64,000 nucleotides of DNA, taken from NCBI GenBank assembly GCA_950295325.1, contig OX485806.1, positions 58,957,169 through 59,021,168 of the forward strand. The letters run 5' to 3'. The notes below the pieces were generated by a model, which was not told where the DNA came from, ran no database searches, and saw only the letters and a list, made by a program, of their open reading frames with translations. Source of the DNA: Polytrichum commune (taxonomy: Eukaryota; Streptophyta; Polytrichopsida; Polytrichales; Polytrichaceae). The position numbers and the translations under genes were made by a program. This document shows positions 11,945 through 21,672 of this stretch, one piece after another (positions within the stretch are counted from its first letter, which is position 1; every line of letters begins with the position of its first letter).

Positions 11945-12460
11945 AAATCTGGTCCTAATGTTCTTAACAAAGACCCTCTCGGACATAACAACACAACAAC
12001 CAAACTAGGACACACAAGTTGAACCTATCTACACATACATTCAAGTGGAAATCTGGTATTAATCTCCTACCCGACACTAACAACCGAATTAGTCCACACA
12101 AGTTGAACCTAGCTACACATACAACATAGACAACATTGAAGTGGAAATCTGGTCCTAATGCCCTACTTGACTCTATCAACCGAACTCGACCACACAAGAT
12201 GACCCTATCTACACAATCAAAGTACCCAACCTTGAAGTCAAAATCTAGTCTTGATGCCCTCAACAAAATGAACGAAGACCCTCTCGGATCCGAGAGGGTC
12301 GAGGTCCAATCCATAACCAAGTATTACAACATATCAAAAAAACTACTTCATACAAGTTGAGCCTATCTACCCAAACAAGCTTCAGAACCTTGAGGTAAAA
12401 AACGAGTCATAATGCCCTTGAGTTTCAAATGAGGCAATGTCACTCTCAACCCCTTTCTCC
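11945..12460 (-). repeat. Imperfect tandem repeats in intron 5, with a palindrome
   Basis: The enlarged intron between exons 5 and 6 holds about four degenerate units of 105-130 bp built around CACACAAGTTGAACCTATCT and GAAGTGGAAATCTGGTCCTA. A perfect 24-bp palindrome starting GACCCTCTCGGA sits at about 12278-12301. The acceptor end of the intron (11870-11930) is duplicated at 12424-12480, including the first codons of exon 6, so the array apparently grew by duplication of the intron end. The ACCCTCTCGG palindrome core is the same as in the large array at 14.4-18.0 kb. Confidence 0.75.
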
Positions 12461-13407
12461 AACTAAGATGAGACACACATAAAGTTATAAATGACAAATA
12501 GTGAAAGAGAAAAAATAAAAAACAATAAGGTATTGGAGAACCTGTGCCCAAAAATAAGCTTTGTGAAGCCAGTCATCGAGGATTTTCTTGCAAAGAGGAA
12601 GAGAAGAGGGGAACTTGTTTGTGGTTTTGACCTCGGTGGGGGAATTCCACCACCGAAGCCACCTAGCCTTAAAGGAAGCATCCACATGTGTAGTTGCCAC
12701 CTTTTGGAGTTTCTCAATAGTCATATCCGAGACAAGGAAGGTGGAAAAATGATGGTCAATCTGCAAAAATGAATAGTGAAATGTAAGTGAATATACATAA
12801 AGCACAAGTAGAAAAACATGAATGTGGAAGGAAACAAAAATTGAAGAGGTGAAGGGAGTACCTCTTGGAAGAAGTCATCGCCGTTGTCCTTGTGGGCGAC
12901 GGAGATGAACTTTTCAAAGCTCCGAGATCGAATACTTTTGATCAATCTATCTTGGGCTTTTGTCATAGCATTCCAAATCCCAGGAGCAGATCTAAGTGCC
13001 TCGGGAGTGGCCTCGCGGTATAACCGTGCAGCAGTATCAGCCAAATTGGATATCTCTCTCTAAAACAAACAGAAATGTGTGTAAGGATAAATGCATAAAA
13101 CATGAGAAAGGAAAAAAAACAAGAGCGAAGAGAAAAATTACCTTGTACAAAAACTTGACGAAGACGTCCAATGTGAGGGGATACCAAGTAGGATTCTTTT
13201 TCATCTTGGCCTCACACATCTTGTAGTCGTCAACAGAAATGAGGTCCTTGAAATCCTCAAGCTTCATTTTTCCAAATGTACGAATGTGAAGTAATTTGGC
13301 AGGCAGGTTGTCCTTAACATGATCCTGCTCCGTGGACCTAAAAAACAAAGTAATGAGAATCAAATAAACAAAGATACATGAAACAAGGGAAAGAAATCTG
13401 AACTTAC

Positions 13408-13964
13408 CAATTGATGTCATTCATGGCATTGAAAAAAACCGCGGTGAAATTTCTTGGATCCACGACAATACAGTCAACAAAGATATGCCAACCTTTATCC
13501 AGGGAGTGATGCTTATTAATGTGCCTCCACCAAGCCGACAAACAATGGCTACCCTCCCACACGTAGAACATTTTGCCAGAAAGGTGAGCAAGGTCAGGGT
13601 CATTTTGGAGCATGGTGTCAAATTCTTCATTGGCCTCTTGCCATAATGAACTCCAAGAATTGTGGATGTCATTGGTGACATTGAGTACCTCATTGAGGTT
13701 GTTGTAGGGAGAGACATACAAGGCGCGGTCACCGTCACGGTAACCCATGACGAACTCATTTTCCAACCGAGCGACATCAACCTCGTTGATGGGACGAACA
13801 AGTGGAAGACATCGCAAGCGGCACAATGGGATAGAGAAACGCGACTTAAGAAGAGGTTTGATTCGAACCCGGTGAATCACAACATTAAAGTCCTCTCAGT
13901 CTCCTATGGGTTGGACTCATCAAGAGGACGCAAAGAGTCAGTTGCAACAGGTGCATCATGCTAC
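13408..13964 (-). pseudogene. Exon 2 of the methyltransferase-like gene, ParB-like segment
   Basis: The translation includes KMFYVWEGSHCLSAWWRHI, then WHIFVDCIVVDP and FFNAMNDIN. The VW(D/E)G(N/S)H core, flanked by a hydrophobic strand and followed by an alpha-helical stretch, recalls the D-G-x-H-R signature of ParB/sulfiredoxin-fold domains. In bacteria these are sometimes fused to N6/N4 DNA methylases. The usual Arg after His is Cys here. A splice acceptor (CCCTTGTAG) precedes about 13964 and a donor (GTAAGTT) ends the exon at 13408. Near its start the exon has an in-frame TAG after ESNP and a one-base frame slip around 13885. The ParB link is from a short motif only. Confidence 0.5.
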
Positions 13965-14399
13965 AAGGGTAAACAAAAAATTATTAGGTAGAGCCCAAAA
14001 TATTAAGAAACACAAAGAAACCAAGGTGATGATTGAAAATTTGACAAAAAAATCTATGGAACAAACACCTCGCCGCGGAAGACATCAACTAATGTCCCAA
14101 CTCCTAGCACAGGAGCCTCCAATTGAACCTTACGGTCCTCTGTTGAGGGCTCCTCAAATAGAATGAGATCCAAAGCATTAAAGATAGGATGCAGAACACA
14201 AACATTCACGTCACCCTCCAAACAAAATGGTCCAGATTTAACACAAAATCTCAAACATGCAAAATGTTTGAAGCAACTTAACTAAGCAAAATTTGGCCTC
14301 CTAGCACAACCCCCTTCAACCTTAACCCAAACCCCTTACTTCCACACACGACCTTACAAATCCTTTACTAACCCGAACCCCAAATTTGCACATCCTAGA

Positions 14400-17300
14400 T
14401 AGACAAACAAAACTTCACACATGAATGAAACATGGGTCGAAAGCAAAATATGTTTTGGGGTTCCTACCAGTCAAGCACCCTCTCGGAACCAAGAGGGTGT
14501 CTACGTGACATGTCATATCCAAAAACTTATATTTTCGAATAACATATATACAACCAAAAACTTCACACATACAAGAAGCCTAGGTCCCAAAGCAAAATCT
14601 GATGTGGGGAGCCTACCTGAACCTCGTACTTACACATGCTAGATACACAAACATAACTTCACACATGAATCAAACATGGGTTTAAAGCAAATTCTAGTGT
14701 GGGGTTCCTACCAGTCCAACACCCTCTCGGAACCGAGAGGGTGTCTAAGTGACATGTCATATCCAAAAAACTTATATTTTCAAATAACATATATACATAC
14801 AAAAACTTCACACATGAAGCAAACCTAGGTTAAAAGCACAATCCGGTGTAGGGTTCCTACAAGTCCAACTCCGTCTCGGAACCGAGAGGGTGACTAAGTG
14901 ACATGTCATATCCAAAAAACTTATATTTTCAGATAACATATATACAAACAAAAACTTCACACATGAAGCAAACCTAGGTCAAAAGCACAATCCGGTGTAG
15001 GGTTCCTACAAGTCCAACTCCGTCTTGGAACCGAGAGGGTGACTAAGTGACATGTCATATCCAAAAAACTTATATTTTCAGATAACATATATACAAACAA
15101 AAACTTCACACATGAAGCAAACCTAGGTCAAAAGCACAATCCGGTGTAGGGTTCCTACAAGTCCAACTCCGTCTCGGAACCGAGAGGGTGACTAAGTGAC
15201 ATGTCATATCCAAAAAACTTATATTTTCAAATAACATATATACAAACAAAAACTTCAGACATAAATCAAACCAGGGTCAAAACCAAAATCTGGTGTGGGG
15301 TTCCTACAAATCCACACCCTCTCGGAACCGAGAGGGTGTTTATGTGACATGCCATATCCAAAAAACTTATATTTTCAAATAACATATATACAAACAAAAA
15401 CTTCACACATACAGCAAGCCTAGGTCCCAACGCAAAATCTGATGTGGGAGCCTACCTGAACCTCGTCCTTGCACATTCTAGATACACAAACATAACTTCA
15501 CACATGAATCAAACATGGGTCAAAACAAAAATCTGGTGTGGGGTTCCTACAAGTCCAGCACCCTCTCCGAACCGAGAGGGTGTCTAAATGACATGTCATA
15601 TCCAAAAAACTTATATTTTCAAATAACATATATACAAACAAAAGCTTCACACATGAATCAAACATGGGTCAAAAGAAAAATCTGGTGTGGGGTTCCTACA
15701 AGTCCAGCACCCTCTTGGAACCGAGAGGGTGTCTAAGTGACATGTCATATCCAAAAAACTTATATTTTCAAATAACATATATACAAACAAAAACTTTACA
15801 CATGAATCAAACCGGGGTCAAAAGCAAATTTTACTGTGGGGACCAACCAATCCAACACCCTCTCGGAACCGAGAGGGTGTGTACATGACATGTCATATCC
15901 AAAACACTTATAATTTCAAATAACATATATACAAATAAAAACTTCACACATACAACAAGCCTAGGTCGCAAAGCAAAATCTGATGTGGGAGCCTACCTGA
16001 ACCTCGTCCTTACACATTCTAGATACACAAACATAACTTCACACATGAATCAAACCTGGGTCAAAAGCAACTTCTGCTGTGGGGTTCGTACCAGCCCAGC
16101 ACCCTCTCGGAACCGAGAGGATTTCTACGTGACATGTCATATCCAAAAAACTTATATTTTCAAATAACATATATACAAACAAAAACTTCACACATGAATC
16201 AAACATGGGTCAAAAGAAAAATCTGGTGTGGGGTTCCTACAAGTCCAGCACCTTCTCGGAACCAAGAGGGTGTCTATGACTCTACATGCCATGTCATATC
16301 CAAAAAACTTATATTTTCAAATCACATATATACAAACAAAAACTTCACACATGAAGCAAACCAAGGTCAAAAGCAAAATCTGGTGCAGGGTTCGTACAAG
16401 TCCAGCACCCTCTCGGAACCGAGAGGGTCTTTATGTGACATGTTATATCCAAAAAACTTATATTTTCAAATAACATATATACAAACAAAAACTTCACACA
16501 TACGACAATCCTAGGTCCCAAAGAAAAATCTGATGTGGGAGCGTACATGAACCTCGTCTTTGCACATTCGAGATACACAAACATAAATTCACACATGAAT
16601 CAAACCTGGGTTAGAAGCAAATTCGGGTGTTGGGTTCCTACCAGTCCAACACCCTCTTGGAATCGAGAGGGTGTCTACGTGACATGTCATATCCAAAAAA
16701 CTTATATTTTCAAATAACATATATACATACAAAAACTTCACACATGAAGCAAACCTAGGTTAAAAGCACAATCCGGTGTAGGGTTCCTACAAGTCCAACT
16801 CCGTCTCGGAACCAAGAGGGTGACTAAGTGACATGTCATATCCAAAAAACTTATATTTTCAAATAACATATATACAAACAAAAACTTCAGACATGAATCA
16901 AACCTGGGTCACAAGCAAATTTGAATGTGGGGTCCAACTAGTCCAGCACCCTTTCAGAACCGAGAGGGTGTCTACGTGACATGTCATATCCAAAAAACTT
17001 ATATTTTCAAATAACATATATACAAACAAAAACTTCACACATACAACAAGTCTAGGTTGCAAAGCAAAATGTGATGTGGGAGCCTACCTGAACCTCGTCC
17101 TTGCACATTCTATATACACAAACATAACTTCACACAATAATCAAACTTGGGTCAAAAGCAAATTTTGGTGTGGGGTTCCTACCAGCCCAGCACCCTCTCG
17201 GAACTGAGAGGGTGTCTACGTGACATGTCATATCCAAAAAACTTATATTTTCAAATAACATATATACAAACAAAAACATCACACATGAATCAAACCTGGG

Positions 17301-17985
17301 TCAAAAACAAAACCTTATGTAGGGAGCCTACCAGTCCAGCACCCTCTCGGAACCGAGAGGGTGACTAAATGACATGTCATATCCAAAAAACTTATATTTT
17401 CAAATAACATATATACAAACAAAAACTCCACACATGAATCAAACCTGGGTCAAAAACAAATTCTAGTGTGGGGTTCCTACCAGTCCTGCACCCTCTCGGA
17501 ACTGAGAGGGTGTCTAACTGACATGCCATATCCAAAAAACTTATATTTTCAAATAACATATATACAAACAAAAAATTCACACATGAATCAAACCGGGGTC
17601 AAAAGAAAATTTTATTGTGGGGACCAACCAATCCAACACCCTCTCGGAACCGAGAGGGTGTGTACATGACATGTCATATCCAAAACATATATACAAACAA
17701 AAACTTCATACATAAATCAAACCTGGGTTGAAAGCAAAATCTGGTGTGGCGTTCCTACAAGTCTAGCACCCTCTCGGAACTGAGAGGGTGTTTATGTGAC
17801 ATGTCATATCCGAAAAACTTATATTTTCAAATAACATACAAACAAACAAAATCTTCACACAGGAATCAAACCTGGGTGAAAATCAAAATCTGGTGTGGGG
17901 TTCCTACAAGTCCAGCACCCTCTCGGAACCGAGAGGGTGTCTAAGTGACATGTCAGATTTAATTAACATATATACAAACATAAAC
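14400..17985. repeat. Minisatellite array with a palindrome in every unit
   Basis: About 21 units are present. Most are 145-151 bp (short type), and five are about 243 bp because of an extra 94-bp insert beginning near CACACATACAGCAAGCC. Each unit contains an inverted repeat, stem CACCCTCTCGG with a two-base AA loop, followed by a conserved AT-rich stretch (CATGTCATATCCAAAAAACT, then TTTTCAAATAACATATATAC). Hairpin starts lie near 14479, 14721, 14870, 15021, 15170, 15315, 15560, 15708, 15857, 16100, 16248, 16407, 16650, 16800, 16947, 17190, 17340, 17490, 17640, 17770 and 17918. From 15315 to 16947 the pattern long-short-short repeats three times, giving a 540-bp higher-order unit. Open frames within it simply follow the repeat and are not taken as genes. 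Confidence 0.95.
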
Positions 17986-19064
17986 TTCATATGGCCTCTA
18001 ATGACAACCTCCTTCCACCTCTATAAATTAAGATGGGCAAAATTTGACGCGACCCCCTTTCTTTGGAAATATTTTGAAGCAACATCACTAAACACAATCT
18101 TGCCTCCAAGTACAGCCAAGACGGTGTCTATGTGACCCAAACCCCTTACTTGCACATATTGGATAGACAAACAAAAACTTCACACATGCATCAAACCTAT
18201 GTGGCCCAAGCAAAATCTGATGTGGGGATCCTCATTGGGTTTTTGTTGGTGGGTTTTTTTCCTTGCTGCTACATATAAGGGCCTATGCCGCTTAGTATAC
18301 AAGAACCAAGGTTTCTTACAATAATGCCGGCAGTTGGGTGTCAAACCCACCGAGGCGCAAGTCACCACTCTTGGTTCCTTCTTGATTTCCATAGCCCTAT
18401 CCATATGTTGTTTGTCTTATTGTTTGCAAGATCTCTTCCATATTTAGAGAATTTAATTTCCATTCTCTTATTCCCATTAACCTAAATCTTGAAGTACCCC
18501 TTGTGCATATAACGTCTACGACAAACTTACTGTAATAATCGAATTCTTTTTTCTCTCCTCGCGAGACCCGCTCTGATTTGAATTGTTGCGATGCTCGCTC
18601 TCTGCCATAGATGGTGTTTGTGAACCACTTTCCTCCTCTTATTTGTCTATCGAATGCAGATTCAACCCTCCTTTGTCCATTGCAAACGTATTCTGCGAGT
18701 CTCATGGGATCCCTCTTCCTTTTATGCATGTTTCCTCTTTCTTCTTAAGTTCTCTCCGTCTCCTCTGTTTCAAATTGCTGAAACTCGTGCCTCCCTTTTT
18801 TTTTTAAATTATTTCCTGGATCGATTGTGGAGACTGTATTTTGGTCTGGTTCCTTCATGTGTGCGTTCCAGTTCCCCTCTATTGCTTTATCATGTGCTCT
18901 CCACTTTCTGGGCATACCTCTCCTTCACTCACAAAATGACCCCTCACCTACTTCTCATACCTATATAGTACCACTGTTGAAAGTTTAGGGTTTCCAATCG
19001 TCTGGTTGCCTTGCCTCGTATTTTTTTTTTGGATTTTTTTTCTTATTTGTCCATCTCTTTGTCC
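17986..19064. other. Intergenic stretch right of the array
   Basis: A decayed array edge (to about 18200) is followed by T-rich, pyrimidine-rich DNA up to 19060. I see no supported gene. The pyrimidine-rich run before the ATG at 19065 could be a plant 5' leader, but this is not demonstrable. Confidence 0.4.
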
Positions 19065-20135
19065 ATGGCTTCCTCATCCACAATGCCATGTTTATCAGAA
19101 ATGATTGAGCACCGTGCCAATGGCATCGGGATCCCCCTTCTTTTCCCCATAGATGCGAATGGATTTGCATCTGTCTCTTCCCTTCACCTTAGTATGAGGT
19201 TTTTGTTGCAAAATAGTACAATATGGGTCGAATGCGAGATTTATGATAATGTTAATTCTCTTTTGTCATTGACCATCCGTAAGAATTCTAGGGTTGCCGA
19301 CAACGGATCATCAGTGTGGGAACTTTGCGCTGGTAAATACAGAGCGTACGGACTCCCACATTTTTGCTCTAATGTATCCACGGAAATCCGTACCCCTCCC
19401 CCTTCATCTTCTTCCACTTTAAACACTCCTTTTGTGGTCAAAGTTAAGATTGAACCTGGTATACACATTGTCATACATCTTTCAGATTCCTTCGATGGTG
19501 ATGAGCCCCTCAATCCACTCCCATTCTCAAGCCATCCCCTTCCTCCCTCGATTCCTCCTTTCTAACCCCCCTTGTAGGCCTTCAACCTTTATGTCCTCTT
19601 CCTCCTCCATCCCCTGCCAAACCATCCATTTCCATTCTTCAATGCCTACGTTCTCTTGCTTCCATGCCCGGTAGGAAGAACATCCTAAAGAAGCTAGATT
19701 ATGACACTTTGCAAATTGAAGAGGTCAATTTCCTCCTTCCTCGTTTTGATGGGAATCGGATGTTTGTCCTCCCCCCTGTTGGTGTCTCTTCCTCTCATAC
19801 CAAGGCCAAATCCATGGACGGCATGGACAAACGCTATGACGGCCATGTCTGGACCAAAACCCAAACCATGAAAAGATTTTTTGGATGGTATTTTCACAAC
19901 TTTTATGTCTACATATTTTTGTGGTTGGTACATCCCATATATAGGGTCCTTTCCATAGTTGCCTTCAGCTGATCCGCACAAACTAACTACATGACCAAAT
20001 GCAAGTGTACACCCATCCAATCCTCCAAATGGTGCAATAAATTCTAGATAGTGTTGGAGGGCCCATGAAATTCATTGGAGGTGCCTAGCGTGCTCATTTT
20101 ATGTGGACAATGTGGAGGTACTTGTTATCCAAAAC
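19065..20135 (+). pseudogene. Remnants of an unidentified plus-strand gene
   Basis: A 167-residue frame (19065-19565) starts MASSSTMPCLSEMIEHRANG and ends in a Ser/Pro-rich tail. I do not recognise it. A further coding-looking stretch begins at 19664 (RKNILKKLDYDTLQIEEVNF, then RFDGNRMFVLPPV and DKRYDGHVWTKTQT). A third, near 19985-20135, includes MTKCKCT and LCGQCGGTCYPKHLR. The Cys pairs with the RYDGHVW block recall zinc-binding DNA-contact modules such as FLYWCH or WRKY-type folds, but the match is only by impression. The gene is cut off where the LTR-like repeat starts at 20145, and no continuation was found beyond 21.7 kb. Confidence 0.35.
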
Positions 20136-20144
20136 ATTTAAGAG

Positions 20145-20250
20145 TGTCGTGTAAATAGCGATCGTGTGTCATTACACATCGAGTACCAACCACCACTAAG
20201 AAACAATACTAAAACATAACAATGTCACACATACACAACACACCTCGACA
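20145..20250 (-). repeat. 106-bp LTR-like direct repeat, copy b
   Basis: The unit runs TGTCGTGTAAATAGCG ... CACCTCGACA, with mutually inverted TGTCG/CGACA ends, and is a near copy of 21567-21672. It is probably the outer end of the 3' terminal repeat region of gypsy 2, or one LTR of a small TRIM-like element. Confidence 0.7.
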
Positions 20251-21566
20251 GAGAAGGAAGATAGTCAAACACTCATAAAAACTCTAAATCTCTTTTCAAA
20301 TGCACATAATGAGTTAAGCTATTTCTCACTCCACCACGGGAGAATCCAAGAGTGTCACGCACCTCTCCATGAGGAGTGCCCAAAACACCATGGGCACAAG
20401 GGGGACCCCGGAGTGACACCCGGGACTTGTGGCGCCGTTGGTGAGAGGGCCCAAGTGATCCTAGTGTGGGTGAGGGCCCCGGGCGTTGGGAACGCCTCCC
20501 ACCCACGAAGACTAGGAGGCACAAGGATAAGGCCATGAGTTATGCGTAGCTCATGGCGTGGTGATTCTAGAAAGCTCAAGATCACCTCAAGCGGAGGTGT
20601 GAGCTAGGAGTTATGGCCATTTGAGTGGGGCGCTGTCCTGGGACAGCGCCCTGGTACAGCAGTGCCTGGGAGTGATTCCCGGGACTGCCAAGGTTCAAAC
20701 AGGCATAACTTCCTCAGTACTTGCCCGAATGGGGCAAGTGAGGAGTCCATCGTCATCTACGTGAAGCGTAGATGAAGATGAAGTGGTTGGTTGTTATGAT
20801 CCGACATCATACAAGGAAGTTATGATGGTCTGAAGCTGCTGGGGGGGGTTCTAGGCCCAACAGCTAAAGGAAAATGTCCACTTGGCCCCAACTCTTGGTA
20901 GAGAGACAAGAGGTTGGTTGACGGTGGGGTAGGGGCCCCCCGTGAAGTCCTAGAGGCTTATATGGGTGAGGTGGTGTGGCCTCACCCACCCGAGGCCGAA
21001 CGGCAAGGCCTCCATGGGCATTGGCCCATTGTGAGGCCATAGTTGCCTAGTATGGTTCGGGTTGTTGTAGTGTTGCTCCGGCAATGCGATGATCAACATG
21101 GGATTGGACTTCCATGGATGGAAGTCCACCTCTAGGAATGGGTTACCGATTAAGGGGTGAGTCCCGAAAGCAAAGTAGGAGGGTTGGTTCCCTCCTATGA
21201 ACTATAAGGTCCGGGGTAGGGGGAGCTAATCATTAGCATGGCGGAATGCGAATGGTTAGCGCTCGTAACATTTGCTACAATTGAAAATTGGCAAGATTGT
21301 CAAGGGGGGCTAGCAAGGGTTGCGACAAAGAGTGTAAGTAGGGGGAGAAGAACTTAAGATTTTTTGCAAAAACATGCAATCTTCACATCACATAAGCTCT
21401 TTCCACACACTCACTCACAAGACTTGACTTGGCAAGAATGCCAAGCCAAGAAGGAGGCTCCTCACTTAGGAGCCTTCGTCTCCACATCTAGATTCATCCA
21501 TGCAAACCTAAATGGATGAAGCCCAACGGATAAGGTGCGGCCGCCGACGCCGCATACCGTAACAGT
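20251..21566 (-). repeat. Segment X between the 106-bp repeats, with a nested solo LTR
   Basis: After subtraction of the nested solo LTR and one duplication this is about 336 bp. It matches 60335-60642 almost base for base (minus strand starting TGTTACGGTATGCGG and running to CTTCCTTCTC). In the copy at 60.4 kb the LTR is absent and the site reads ATCCAAGAGTGTAAGTAGG, a paralogous empty site. The match ends at 20251, while the 60-kb unit continues further, so X is a truncated form of the longer unit. Confidence 0.75.
20353..21327 (+). mobile_element. Solo LTR (family A, copy 2)
   Basis: A 975-bp unit with ends TGTCAC...GCGACA is flanked by the 5-bp duplication AAGAG (20348-20352 and 21328-21332). 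It is the same family as 9340-10314 (inverted) and 28853-29789. The sequence around 60420 shows the uninserted site, which confirms boundaries and target duplication independently. Confidence 0.95.
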
Positions 21567-21672
21567 TGTCGTGTAAATAACGATCGTGTGTCACTGTAGC
21601 TCGAGTACCAACCACCACTAACAAACAACACTAAAACAAAGCAACGTCACACATATACAACACACCTCGACA
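21567..21672 (-). repeat. 106-bp LTR-like direct repeat, copy a, next to a polypurine tract
   Basis: On the minus strand the unit begins TGTCGAGGTGTG directly after GCTTAAGGGGGCCA, a purine-rich run placed where gypsy 2 would have its polypurine tract. It therefore looks like the start of the 3' LTR of that element. The unit ends ACACGACA and is repeated at 20145-20250. Confidence 0.6.

Larger units (their letters stand above)
8645..14281 (-). pseudogene. 11-exon gene: ParB-like plus amino-methyltransferase-like protein, disrupted
   Basis: Coding segments with a consistent amino-acid character are separated by short GT-AG introns. Inferred exons (minus strand) are about 14281-14071, 13964-13408, 13337-13142, 13059-12862, 12760-12542, 11907-11666, 11583-10918, 10812-10475, 10385-9150 (solo LTR 9340-10314 inside), 9034-8833 and 8725-8645 (stop near 8645). 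The N-terminal half has a ParB-like D/E-G-x-H motif. Exon 7 is a basic/acidic linker (KGKGKGKGKR, ELEEEPDEDEN). Exons 8-10 give motif IV-like then motif I-like blocks in beta-class methyltransferase order. Damage: a frameshift and a TAG in exon 2, a TAG in exon 8, a splice phase off by one between exons 9 and 10, and the LTR. I infer a former DNA N6-adenine or N4-cytosine methyltransferase; an MT-A70-like RNA enzyme is the main alternative. Confidence 0.6.

Noticed and set aside
14421-17944. Many open frames of 60-126 codons with shared peptides such as MSYPKNLYFQITYIQTK
   Set aside because: They are translations of one tandem repeat unit and occur in phase with it; there is no sign of a start signal or independent coding constraint.
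14400-17985. A CRISPR array, because of regularly spaced palindromic units
   Set aside because: The units are about 149 bp and similar throughout, not short repeats with unique spacers, and the DNA is plant nuclear.
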